Assembly (NCBI GenBank): GCA_023485825.1
Contig: JAMCZF010000035.1
Span: 1-14,309 of the forward strand
Length of the DNA stretch: 14,309 nt
DNA from: Candidatus Martarchaeota archaeon
GTDB taxonomy: Archaea; Micrarchaeota; Micrarchaeia; Micrarchaeales; CABMGC01
Reading direction: 5' to 3'
Shown: positions 1 to 7,208 of the stretch, one piece after another
How the letters are laid out: the number at the start of each line of letters is the position of its first letter
How positions within the stretch are numbered: the first letter of the stretch is position 1
Program-made: the position numbers and the translations under genes
The notes under the pieces: generated by a model
The model's input: only the letters and a program-made list of their open reading frames with translations
Database searches by the model: none
What the model was told of the DNA's origin: nothing

Positions 1-60
1 ATGATTGATATACTACCTACTGGTAGTGTTACGCTGTTCATGCTTATCATATGAAAACAG

Positions 61-84
61 GTAACCTACCATCAAATAGGTTAC
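61..84. repeat. Perfect 8-bp hairpin at the window edge
   Basis: An 8-base arm at 61-68 is exactly complementary to 77-84 across an 8-base loop. A weaker 6-bp stem (12-17 with 22-27, 4-base loop) lies just beyond it. Both sit in AT-rich sequence past the broken GNAT remnant, read on the minus strand. They could be a terminator, a transposon end scar or chance; no poly-T tract settles it. Confidence 0.4.
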
Positions 85-85
85 G

Positions 86-322
86 TCATAAGAAGTTCAA
101 TGTGGCGAACTTAAGTTTATCAGTGCCTCGCCTGTGCCTTCTTCTGTAAGGTTTTATGGCTATGCCAAGCACGACCGCATGGATGTTTTCCCTGCTTTTG
201 CCGCAGTTAATATGGCATATGCCTGACGCCTTGCCGCCAACATCCGCGACATATACCGCGACAGGGTCCGACTTGATACTTTTCCTAGGGATCTGAACCT
301 CTTCAGATCGATTTTGTAGCAC
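86..322 (-). pseudogene. Truncated, frameshifted GNAT acetyltransferase remnant
   Basis: The open frame (78 codons from a GTG) carries the middle of a GNAT N-acetyltransferase: a strand ending VYVADVGGKASG, then VVLGIAIKPYR, which matches the strand before the acetyl-CoA loop. In this frame the loop is degenerate (RRRHRRGTDKL). Shifting frame at about 140-146 gives PYR followed by GTGEALI, the normal loop and helix start, and then a stop at 97-99. This points to an indel in a once-functional gene. About 40 N-terminal residues and the C-terminal third are also missing. The GTG overlaps the end of the epimerase gene by 20 bases and has a purine-rich AGAGGG just upstream, so a short coupled peptide is possible. 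A dead remnant is more likely. The substrate cannot be guessed. Confidence 0.5.
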
Positions 323-1322
323 GTTCCCTCTTGAGACCCAGATTCGCCATGTTCGCCCGTATGAATCCTATAGTATCGTCCAGCATGTAATCGAGGCCAT
401 ACTTCGGGGCCCAACCAAACATGCGCTTGGCCTTCTCCGATACGCCTACGCGGAACCTGACATCGTCCTTCGGCGCCGGGACATGCTTGAATTCGTCGAG
501 CTTCTCCCCGTTGTGCACTTTTGACCATACCTGCTTTGCCAGGTCGAGCATCGATACCGATACATTCCCGCATATGTTGAAGTCGTTGTTCTTCACGCCG
601 TTCTTTATCATGAGGCTCGTCGCATCGGCTATGTCCTTCGCGTGCGTGAATGTGCGCACCTGCTTTCCATCCCCGAATATCTCAAATGGCGTCTGTCTGG
701 AAATAGCCTTGTATGCGAAGTCCGGAATGACGTGCGACATGCCGAACTCTACAGAGCCCTTTGCGTCGACGTGCGGCAGTTCGCCGCTTCCTACCGCGTT
801 GAACGGCCTGATTATGGCATAATTGAGGCCCGTCTCCTCCCTCGCGCCGCGCACTATGAACTCGCCGAACAGCTTCTGCATGCCGTAATTGGTCAATGGC
901 ACCGGCTGCGTGAGCGCGTCCTCTTCCGTCACGGGCCTCTGCACCCGTTCATATACCATTGACGACGAAAAATAGTAGTACACCGCATCCGGCGCGCCCT
1001 TGAGAATATTGTCGACGGTGCTCGTTATCATCTGCGTGTTCTCCTTGGCTATCCTGTATGGTATCTTGTGGAAGTAGCCTATGCCGCCTATCAGCGCAGC
1101 GTACCCGAGGACTATGTCGAAGCCCTTGAACTCCTTCGGCGTCATGTCCCTTACGTCCTTCTTCACGAGCTTGAAGTTAGGGTCCTTGTAGAAGTCGTGC
1201 TCTATGGCGCCGTACTTGGAAAAGTTGTCTACGCATGTTATTTCATGGCCGTCTTCGAGAAGGCGGCGTACTGCATAAGAGCCTATGAAGCCGGAGCCGC
1301 CCAGCGCAAGTATTCTTGACAT
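303..1322 (-). CDS. NAD-dependent nucleotide-sugar epimerase/dehydratase (extended SDR)
   Basis: The 339-residue cytosolic protein is a typical extended short-chain dehydrogenase. The NAD-binding glycine motif GGSGFIG lies at residues 8-14, the serine-rich active-site strand FSSSMVYE at about 118-125, and the catalytic YxxxK at Y146/K150. A GDGKQVRTFTHAKD segment at about 217-230 is typical of NDP-sugar 4-epimerases and dehydratases. The GGIGY stretch after the Rossmann core resembles GDP-mannose 3,5-epimerase-like proteins, but the substrate is not certain. The ATG has GAGGT about 8 bases upstream, and a TATA-like box at 1368-1375 would give a leader of about 24 bases. Its neighbours, a nucleotide-sugar dehydrogenase and a glycosyltransferase, support a role in making activated sugars for surface glycans. 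The family call is firm; the specific reaction is inferred. Confidence 0.9.
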   Translation of the reverse strand: MSRILALGGSGFIGSYAVRRLLEDGHEITCVDNFSKYGAIEHDFYKDPNFKLVKKDVRDMTPKEFKGFDIVLGYAALIGGIGYFHKIPYRIAKENTQMITSTVDNILKGAPDAVYYYFSSSMVYERVQRPVTEEDALTQPVPLTNYGMQKLFGEFIVRGAREETGLNYAIIRPFNAVGSGELPHVDAKGSVEFGMSHVIPDFAYKAISRQTPFEIFGDGKQVRTFTHAKDIADATSLMIKNGVKNNDFNICGNVSVSMLDLAKQVWSKVHNGEKLDEFKHVPAPKDDVRFRVGVSEKAKRMFGWAPKYGLDYMLDDTIGFIRANMANLGLKRERATKSI

Positions 1323-1402
1323 TGATGTACCTCATTGATACCTGGGCATCGCGCGCCGTGTATCGCGAATATATTGCTGCAAAGCAATTTATATTTGTTT
1401 GG

Positions 1403-1410
1403 AATATAAA
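1403..1410 (+). promoter_or_regulatory. TATA box for the hydroxyacid dehydrogenase gene
   Basis: AATATAAA is centred about 27 bases before the ATG at 1434, so the transcript is probably leaderless; no Shine-Dalgarno sequence is seen. The same 111-base divergent gap holds an AT-rich box at 1368-1375, suitably placed for the epimerase on the other strand. Confidence 0.55.
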
Positions 1411-1433
1411 GGTACCTGGATGGACCACGTGGT

Positions 1434-2354
1434 ATGATGTACAAGATACTTGTGGCGAGTCCCGAGTTCTTCGATGATGAAGCGATAGCAGTGCTAAGGA
1501 AGGCCGGGAACGTTGTCAGCAGAAAGCTGACGCGCGCGGAGCTCCTCGGAGAGATATCTGACACAGACATACTCCTCATCCGCGTAGACGTAAAGGTTGA
1601 CCGGGAACTGCTGGAGCATGCAAAGAAACTGAAGCTCATAGCCAGCGCGACCACCGGGCTGGACCACATAGAGGTGGACTATGCAAGGAAGAAGTCGGTC
1701 AAGGTCATCAACCTAGGCGACGCACACACCGTCTCAACTGCCGAATACGCCTTCGGCTTGATACTGGGCCTTTGCAGGAAAGTGCCGTGGGCGCACGAGA
1801 GCATGATTGAAGGCAATGAAAAGAGGCATCTCTTCGCGGGCAGGGAGCTCAGCGGCCTTACCCTTGGGCTGGTAGGCCTCGGCAGGATAGGCTCAAGGGT
1901 CGCAGGATACGGAAAGGCATTCGGTATGAAGGTCATAGCCTTTGACCCTTTTGTCAGCAGCAGGGAGTTCAGGATGGTCACTCTTGAGGAGCTCCTGCGC
2001 GAATCCGATGTCATATCGCTGCATTCTCTGCTCAGCAAGGACACGAGGGGCATGATATCCTCAGGGCAGTTCGCGTTGATGAAGAGGGGTGCGTTTCTCG
2101 TCAATGCCGCAAGGGCGGAGCTCGTAGACACTGCCGCGCTGATCTCGGCCCTCGAGAGCGGCGCGATAGCGGGCGCCGCTGTTGACGTATTCAACAAGAG
2201 AGACATGGAGGACGGCGCAGTCGCAAGGCTTGCCAGGAAGGGGGCCCTGTTGATAACTCCGCACATAGGCGCACTCACGCAGGAGGCGATGCACGCTGCC
2301 GGAATGGAAATCGTCAGGAAGGTCGCAGACGCAGTATCGAATGGCGATATCTAA
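1434..2354 (+). CDS. D-2-hydroxyacid dehydrogenase (SerA-like, short form)
   Basis: The 306-residue protein has the two-domain fold of NAD-dependent D-2-hydroxyacid dehydrogenases. The N-terminal substrate domain includes ATTGLDHI at about 72-79. The Rossmann motif GLGRIG is at 148-153, the substrate-binding arginine is R227 in NAARAELVD, and the catalytic histidine is H277 in TPHIGALT. It ends without the ACT regulatory domain of long 3-phosphoglycerate dehydrogenases. Known relatives act on 3-phosphoglycerate, glyoxylate, lactate or similar acids. The usual DVFxxEP motif is altered to DVFNKRD, so the catalytic glutamate is not in its normal place; D257 or E259 might substitute. The substrate is therefore open, and serA should not be assumed. 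The gene converges on the nucleotide-sugar dehydrogenase, 21 bases away. Confidence 0.88.
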   Translation: MMYKILVASPEFFDDEAIAVLRKAGNVVSRKLTRAELLGEISDTDILLIRVDVKVDRELLEHAKKLKLIASATTGLDHIEVDYARKKSVKVINLGDAHTVSTAEYAFGLILGLCRKVPWAHESMIEGNEKRHLFAGRELSGLTLGLVGLGRIGSRVAGYGKAFGMKVIAFDPFVSSREFRMVTLEELLRESDVISLHSLLSKDTRGMISSGQFALMKRGAFLVNAARAELVDTAALISALESGAIAGAAVDVFNKRDMEDGAVARLARKGALLITPHIGALTQEAMHAAGMEIVRKVADAVSNGDI

Positions 2355-2375
2355 CATTTGACGGAGCGTGCCCGG

Positions 2376-3578
2376 TTAGGTACCCTTCTGCGCCTTGCTG
2401 TAGAAACCCCAGATGTCTACCAGCACCTTGTCCTTGCCGATGTTGAGCTTCGCGTACCTCTTGTGCGGCGTGGCGAGTATTATAATGTCGGATTTCCTGA
2501 CCAGCTCCTCCGCGTCTATGCTGCCGGGCTCCTTTGCGTAGGGGTCGGTGTAGTATAGGTTCTTGACGTCGAACTTCAGCGATTTCATAAGCTTGTACGA
2601 CAGCGAGTCGCGTTTGTCGTCGTTCTCTGCCTTGAACGCAAGCCCCAGTATCCCGACGCTCTTTGTGCGCAGATCGTATTTCTGCTTGAGCTTGGAGACC
2701 ATGTACGCCGGCAGGCCCTCGTTTATCTGTATGGCGCTGTTGCCTATGTGGAAGTTGCTGTTGGCAAACGCGTTGAGCTGTACGGTGTCCTTGAAGAGGC
2801 ACGGGCCAGAGGCGAACCCCGCCGAGGGAAGGTCCGCGACCCTCGGATATTTGTAGGACATCGCCTTGTATATCCTGTAAAAGTCCGCGTTGGTCTCGTT
2901 GGCTATTATGTAGAACTGGTTCGCCGCAGCAAACTTTATGTAACGCCATGCATTGGTGAAAAGCTTCGCGAGCTCTGCCTCCTTCGGGGGGAGCGTTATT
3001 ATGTCATCCGTGAGCACGCCGAATAGCTTGGATGCGCGCTCGATCCCGTGCTCTGTTGTAGAGGACACTATCTGCGGCAGTTCGACGAGCTCGCGCACCG
3101 CGTATCCCTGCGCTATCCTTTCCGGGCAAAACGCGAGGTCGACCTTCTTGCCGCTTGAAACCAGCAGATTGTGCACTTTCTCCGTTGTGCCAGGGTATAC
3201 CGTGCTGCGCAGCACGAGGAGCTGCCCGTCCTTTATATAATCGAGATTCTTGCTTATGAAGTCCTCCACGGCAACCTCTGGGCTGAGATGCAGGTCTATG
3301 GGGGTGCCTATGGTTATTATCACGGCCTCGCTCTCGAGTATGGAGTCTTTTGAAAGCGACAGGGTCAGCATGCCGTTCGCGAGGACCCTTTTGAGGATGG
3401 GCTCGCCGTTTTCCTCCATGAAGTGCAGCCTGCCCTTTGATGTTGTTTCGTATGCCTCCTTTGATATGTCGAATGCGCAAACCCTGAGCCCCTTATCAGC
3501 AAGCATCATGGAGAGGGGGAGACCTACATGACCCAGTCCGCCGACAACGCACACGTCGTATTTGTATGCTGCCATCAT
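2376..3578 (-). CDS. UDP-glucose/GDP-mannose dehydrogenase family protein (nucleotide-sugar dehydrogenase)
   Basis: The protein has about 400 residues. This family oxidises the sugar C6 alcohol of an NDP-sugar to a uronic acid in two NAD-dependent steps. Numbering from the second ATG (3575), the N-terminal Rossmann motif is GGLGHVGLPLS (12-22), followed by the RSTVYPGTT strand (123-131), CPERIAQGYA (150-159), and a central helix with KLFTNAWRYIKFAAAN. The catalytic cysteine is C259 in GPCLFKD, where GPCLPKD is usual, and the C-terminal domain has GLAFKAENDDKRDS (311-324). The CPER signature and modest length fit UDP-ManNAc/UDP-GlcNAc-type dehydrogenases, but the substrate is not proven. The frame is open further upstream, but that extension is non-homologous; I start at the ATG-ATG pair at 3578/3575, preceded by GGTGAG and a TATA-like box at 3601-3609. 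It probably feeds the neighbouring glycosyltransferase. Confidence 0.92.
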   Translation of the reverse strand: MMAAYKYDVCVVGGLGHVGLPLSMMLADKGLRVCAFDISKEAYETTSKGRLHFMEENGEPILKRVLANGMLTLSLSKDSILESEAVIITIGTPIDLHLSPEVAVEDFISKNLDYIKDGQLLVLRSTVYPGTTEKVHNLLVSSGKKVDLAFCPERIAQGYAVRELVELPQIVSSTTEHGIERASKLFGVLTDDIITLPPKEAELAKLFTNAWRYIKFAAANQFYIIANETNADFYRIYKAMSYKYPRVADLPSAGFASGPCLFKDTVQLNAFANSNFHIGNSAIQINEGLPAYMVSKLKQKYDLRTKSVGILGLAFKAENDDKRDSLSYKLMKSLKFDVKNLYYTDPYAKEPGSIDAEELVRKSDIIILATPHKRYAKLNIGKDKVLVDIWGFYSKAQKGT

Positions 3579-3669
3579 CTCACCATAAGCCGTTATGCGG
3601 ATAATTATACGATGAATAATATTTAAGCATATTGGTTCAATTATCACCAAAGCGTCAGTGCACGAGTTC

Positions 3670-4401
3670 ATGAGCCGGGGCCTTTCCATAGTCGTTCCAG
3701 TATACAATGAGGGCGAGAACATTCGCGGCCTTATAGACGGCCTTGCGAAGGCGCTGCGGAAGGTGCCCTTCACGCTCTACATAGTGTACGACTTTGACGG
3801 CGACAACACCATCCAGGTCGTGAGGAGCATCAGGGACGGGTACAGGTTCAGGATAGTGCTCATGAAGAACAGGTACGGAAAGGGGGTGCTGAACGCCGTA
3901 AAGACCGGCCTTTACAACACGCCCGGCGGCGCAGTCCTCGTCACCATGGCGGACTTGTCAGATGACGCACGCGACATACCGCGCATGTACGGGCTGTGCA
4001 TGTCCGGGTACGACGTCGTGTGCGGCTCCAGATACATGAAAGGCGGCGGCATAAAAGGCGGAAGCTTCTTCAAGAAGCTCATGTCAAGGTCCATTGGGAT
4101 CACCATGCACTACCTCAATGGCATACCTACCCATGACGTGACCAACAACTTCAAGATGTACAGCAGGAGGCTTATAAGGCGCATAAAGATAGAGAGCGAG
4201 GCGGGCTTCGAGCTGGGCATGGAGATAACCGTAAAGGCCTATGCGATGGGATTCAGGATTGCAGAGGTGCCGACAGTATGGAGGGACCGCGCTGCCGGAA
4301 AATCGAGGTTCAGGCTCATGAAGTGGGCCCCGGAATATTTCAAGTGGTACGTTTACGGGCTGACGCACCGGCCCGGAAACCCGCGGAACAGTCACGCTTA
4401 A
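3670..4401 (+). CDS. Family 2 glycosyltransferase, dolichol-phosphate mannosyltransferase-like
   Basis: The 243-residue GT-A enzyme starts almost directly with SIVVPVYNEGENI, the GT2 nucleotide-binding opening. YDFDGDNT (40-47) follows, then the metal-site region MADLSDD (93-99), CGSRYMKGGG (119-127), a TNNFKMY segment (159-165) and a C-terminal WRDRAAGKSRF (204-214) typical of Dpm1-like polyprenyl-phosphate glycosyl synthases. There is no transmembrane domain, so it is the soluble or peripheral type, working at the inner membrane face. The first Asp of the usual DxD is a Met here. The donor sugar is unknown; the adjacent NDP-sugar dehydrogenase and epimerase suggest a uronic or amino sugar. 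A GTG at 3658 is an alternative start. I prefer ATG 3670 because the conserved domain begins six residues later and a weak AT-rich box lies about 28 bases upstream. Confidence 0.9.
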   Translation: MSRGLSIVVPVYNEGENIRGLIDGLAKALRKVPFTLYIVYDFDGDNTIQVVRSIRDGYRFRIVLMKNRYGKGVLNAVKTGLYNTPGGAVLVTMADLSDDARDIPRMYGLCMSGYDVVCGSRYMKGGGIKGGSFFKKLMSRSIGITMHYLNGIPTHDVTNNFKMYSRRLIRRIKIESEAGFELGMEITVKAYAMGFRIAEVPTVWRDRAAGKSRFRLMKWAPEYFKWYVYGLTHRPGNPRNSHA

Positions 4402-4405
4402 ATAT
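4398..4405 (+). promoter_or_regulatory. TATA box for the unknown two-gene unit
   Basis: TTAAATAT is centred about 25 bases before the ATG at 4427, the archaeal spacing for a leaderless transcript. It overlaps the stop codon of the glycosyltransferase gene, so the downstream pair has its own promoter despite close packing. Confidence 0.6.
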
Positions 4406-4426
4406 CAGGGCAGCGTTGCTTATCCT

Positions 4427-4801
4427 ATGCAGAACGCATCAAAGGATAAGATGTCTGGCAGGAGGAGATGCTACGTTCCGCTGCTTTACGCGGTCAGGAG
4501 GAATGAACAAGTCGCGCTGCGCCTTCTCGACAATAAGACATGGAGGGAAATGTCTGCCGGGTACCTGACGCTCGCACAGGAGGCTGTGATGTGGTGGAGG
4601 AGTGCGGCGGTAAAGGCCGCAAGGAGCCCGGAGATAGCGGAATTGAGCGGCAGCAGGGGCAGCGTTGCGCACATTATCGCGTGCAGATGGCCTGAGATTG
4701 CAGAGTCTGAGATGACAGACAGGCTTCTCTCGCTCAAGGACAAGCAGGGGATTGCTGTAAGGCAGACGCTTATGATCAAGCTTAATGCTAGAAAGGGATG
4801 A
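4427..4801 (+). CDS. Uncharacterised small helical protein
   Basis: I do not recognise this 124-residue protein. It has no signal peptide or membrane segment and is predicted by eye to be mostly alpha-helical and basic at the N-terminus (KDKMSGRRR). It contains a tryptophan pair in EAVMWWRSAAVKAARSPEI (52-70) and a C-terminal LLSLKDKQGIAVRQTL (100-115) that loosely resembles HEAT/leucine-rich-variant helical repeats. A segment near 59-85 resembles part of the next gene product. The start is supported by a TATA box about 25 bases upstream. Its stop lies 4 bases before the likely start of the next gene, so the two are probably co-transcribed and translationally coupled. No function can be assigned. 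Confidence 0.65.
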   Translation: MQNASKDKMSGRRRCYVPLLYAVRRNEQVALRLLDNKTWREMSAGYLTLAQEAVMWWRSAAVKAARSPEIAELSGSRGSVAHIIACRWPEIAESEMTDRLLSLKDKQGIAVRQTLMIKLNARKG

Positions 4802-4805
4802 CATC

Positions 4806-5723
4806 ATGAACGGCGTTGTACAGAAAAAGCCAGAAGTCGTCGCATCTGCTAACGTGAAGGAAGTCGGTACAGGAATCTACGACATGAAACCCCTGGAGGT
4901 CGCGCCGGGCGCAGGAAGCTCGCATAGCCCAAGAGTGATAGGAAAGATAGCACCGGATGCGGTTGAGGGCAATAGCGCAACCGGTGGCGCAGAAGATGCC
5001 CGGAAACATGATATACGCATCGCAGCCTGGAACGCGCAACGCGATGATTATATCACGACAGCCGAGATAAGGGAGCTGTTGCATTGTGGGGCCACGAAGC
5101 AGCTGTACAGCCTTGTGGCAAACAATGAGAGCGCCGCGCTCGCAGTGCTCGGGCTTGACGAAGAGGACGGGATCCGGGCGCTTACGCTGAAAGGCGCCGA
5201 CGGGTCCATGCTCGGGGCGACTGCCGCTAAAAAGCACAAGAGCTTTGCCAACGGCGTGCCTGCATGCGGATGGGCCGCCGGGATCATGTGCGACAACCCC
5301 TCTGCAAAGAGCAACCCAAAAGCCCCCGCCGAGCTCAGCCTTGCATGGATCGCGTACAGCAGCCACAAGAGCACGGCGGTGAGCGTGGTGAAGAACTCGG
5401 CGGGTATCCGCGATGCGCTCGAGGGCATTGACGCAGGGGGAGAAATTGCAAACAGTCTCATAGCGGCAGCGGAGAACTACATCGCAGACGCCATCAGGAT
5501 GGTTGAGGGAACGGATCATGAAGCCAGGCTGGCAGTTACCGAGAAGAACCTCGCGGCGAGATATCCGACGCTGAGCAAGGCAGAGATACAAAGAAAGGCC
5601 GCTGAAGTACTTGACACCGCAAGAGGCATAGCAATTGATACCGTGATGAAAGCGGCCGAGAGCGGGCTTCTCACGCTAAAGCCGGAGTTTGAGCGCGAGC
5701 AGGAAGCGGGAGAGGCGCCATAG
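4806..5723 (+). CDS. Uncharacterised alanine-rich helical protein
   Basis: This is an unrecognised protein of 305 residues from ATG 4806. I prefer that start over ATG 4785 because AAAGGGATG sits at Shine-Dalgarno distance and 4785 lies inside the preceding gene. The first 75 residues are low-complexity and probably disordered (Gly, Ala, Ser, Pro). From about 85 on it is helix-rich, with units such as LYSLVANNESAALAVL (100-115) and STAVSVVKNSAGIRDAL (189-205) that look like degenerate helical repeats. A cysteine-bearing stretch, CGWAAGIMCDN, lies at 154-164. The last 70 residues are charged and possibly coiled-coil, ending in an acidic tail. No membrane segment or catalytic motif is evident. 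Its partner is the 124-residue protein directly upstream; the similarity between the two suggests they share a fold or interact. Confidence 0.7.
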   Translation: MNGVVQKKPEVVASANVKEVGTGIYDMKPLEVAPGAGSSHSPRVIGKIAPDAVEGNSATGGAEDARKHDIRIAAWNAQRDDYITTAEIRELLHCGATKQLYSLVANNESAALAVLGLDEEDGIRALTLKGADGSMLGATAAKKHKSFANGVPACGWAAGIMCDNPSAKSNPKAPAELSLAWIAYSSHKSTAVSVVKNSAGIRDALEGIDAGGEIANSLIAAAENYIADAIRMVEGTDHEARLAVTEKNLAARYPTLSKAEIQRKAAEVLDTARGIAIDTVMKAAESGLLTLKPEFEREQEAGEAP

Positions 5724-5787
5724 TAGCGAGGTAAAGGGCAACGCCTGATAGTTTTTTAGGCTTTGAATGAAAAGAGCGTAAGGGGGT

Positions 5788-6444
5788 ATGATGGCATACG
5801 AGTTCATAAAGTGGCTGGGGCACGCGAGCTTCGTCTTCGAGGAAAACGGCAGGACTGTCTACATAGACCCTTTCAAACTCAAGGCCGAACCGAAGAAGGC
5901 AGACATTATATTCATAACGCACCAGCACTTTGACCACCTCAACATGGACGACATAAAGAGGATAGCCACGCGGTCAACAAAGATATTCGTTCCCGAGGAC
6001 AGCGTCGGGAAGCTCAAGGGCTACAACGCCGCGGGCGTGGTGCCTGACGAAGAGTTCACAGTCGACGGAATGGGGGTGAGGACCGTTCCGGCGTACAACG
6101 TAGTGAAGGAACGCCTGGACAAGCATCCGAGGGAGAACAGGTGGGTTGGCTATATAATCACCACGAATGGCAAGCGCGTGTACCACGCGGGCGACACGGA
6201 CAACATACCGGAGATGTCTGGCATAGATGTTGACCTGGCGCTGCTGCCCATGGGCGGCACATACGTCATGGACGTTGAGGACGCTATAAGGGCTTCCGGA
6301 AAAATAAAGGCAGCGCACATAGCACCCATCCACTACCGCATGCTGCTCGGCGAGAGGGGCTCAGCGGAAGCTGAGAAGAAATTCCTCCAGAGGGTGAAGA
6401 ACGGGATCATACTAGAAGAGGAAAACCCCCTCTATGGCTTCTGA
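5788..6444 (+). CDS. Metallo-beta-lactamase-fold metal-dependent hydrolase (UPF0173-like)
   Basis: The 218-residue soluble protein has the complete zinc site of the metallo-beta-lactamase fold: GHASF (11-15), the HxHxDH motif as HQHFDH (H45, H47, D49, H50), a distal aspartate D136 in YHAGDTDN, and a C-terminal histidine H182 in APIHYRM. It matches the small stand-alone UPF0173/UlaG-like group, whose physiological substrates are mostly unknown; a phosphoester or lactone bond would be typical. The start is an ATG-ATG pair directly behind AAGGGGGT, so the second ATG at 5791 is equally possible. The 3' end overlaps the convergent ksgA gene by 13 bases. It is a full-length, intact gene. Confidence 0.9.
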   Translation: MMAYEFIKWLGHASFVFEENGRTVYIDPFKLKAEPKKADIIFITHQHFDHLNMDDIKRIATRSTKIFVPEDSVGKLKGYNAAGVVPDEEFTVDGMGVRTVPAYNVVKERLDKHPRENRWVGYIITTNGKRVYHAGDTDNIPEMSGIDVDLALLPMGGTYVMDVEDAIRASGKIKAAHIAPIHYRMLLGERGSAEAEKKFLQRVKNGIILEEENPLYGF

Positions 6445-7205
6445 AGCGACGCAAGGCCCTTTGCGACCCCCAGTATCTGCTGCGGAGACATCATGAAGAC
6501 GCGCATCGAGCAGTCGTTGCTCCTGACAAAGGCATCGAGCTTCTCCTCACTTATTCCGAGCTCGGCCTTGGAATCGATGATAGCATTGCGCAGGGTCTTC
6601 TTCTTGTGCTGCATAATCAGGTTTATGGTGTCTGACTCGGCGTCTGTAATGGCAGCCCCATGGGGTTCAAGGAACACGACCTCAGAGTCTACCTCCGGCA
6701 CCGGCCTGAAGCTGTTCCTCGGCACCTTCATTATCTCGATGATTCTGAATGAAAGGGCGCACGTCACGCTGAGCCTGGAGTAGCTGCCTTCGCCTTCCCT
6801 CGCGAGCATGTGCTCCACGAATTCCTTCTGCAGGCACAGCACGGCCGGCAGCTCGTGTTCCCTGAGCCACATGACTACCCTGCTTGAGATGCTGTATGGT
6901 ATGTTGGCTATGACAATGTCGATGTACCCGGACTCGAGTTCAGAAGGCGTAGCGTCGAAGAAGTCCTTGTTGACGAGTTTAAGATTGGGGTACTGCAGTG
7001 AGGATCTCAGCACGGTGCACAGCCTCGTGTCTTTCTCCACGGCAACGACCCTCTTCGCGACACTGCACAGTTCCCTGGTGAGTATGCCCTTGCCAGGGCC
7101 TATCTCAAGCACGATCTTGCCGTGCGCGTGCGCCGCTTCCGCCCTCGCAACGGCCTCGCTTATGAGGAAGTTCTGCCCCATATACCTCCTGCCCAAGCCT
7201 GACAT
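6432..7205 (-). CDS. ksgA: rRNA small-subunit adenine dimethyltransferase KsgA/Dim1
   Basis: The enzyme dimethylates the two adjacent adenines in the 3'-terminal hairpin of 16S rRNA, using S-adenosylmethionine, late in small-subunit assembly. In this 257-residue protein the N-terminal GQNFL is at 10-14, the SAM motif EIGPGKG at 34-40, the acidic E57 in AVEKD, D81 in NKDFF, and the catalytic NIPYSI at 101-106 (NLPY in most homologues). The VPRNSFRPVPEVDS motif is at 161-174 and a C-terminal helical domain follows. ATG 7205 gives the usual nine or so residues before GQNFL. An internal ATG at 7181 has AGGAGGT two bases upstream, but those bases encode conserved basic residues and may be coincidental. 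A TATA box at 7276-7288 would give a leader of about 50 bases starting with a GC-rich hairpin. Confidence 0.95.
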   Translation of the reverse strand: MSGLGRRYMGQNFLISEAVARAEAAHAHGKIVLEIGPGKGILTRELCSVAKRVVAVEKDTRLCTVLRSSLQYPNLKLVNKDFFDATPSELESGYIDIVIANIPYSISSRVVMWLREHELPAVLCLQKEFVEHMLAREGEGSYSRLSVTCALSFRIIEIMKVPRNSFRPVPEVDSEVVFLEPHGAAITDAESDTINLIMQHKKKTLRNAIIDSKAELGISEEKLDAFVRSNDCSMRVFMMSPQQILGVAKGLASLQKP

Positions 7206-7208
7206 CAA

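Noticed and set aside
3579..3773. Upstream extension of the nucleotide-sugar dehydrogenase frame
   Set aside because: The added residues are non-homologous and antisense to the glycosyltransferase start; the Rossmann motif begins correctly just after the ATG pair at 3578/3575.
4788..5591. 267-residue open frame antisense to the unknown two-gene unit
   Set aside because: Low-likelihood composition rich in Cys, His and Arg. The plus strand has a promoter, a ribosome-binding site and coupled starts, so the plus-strand reading is preferred, though this is the least certain of the shadow calls.
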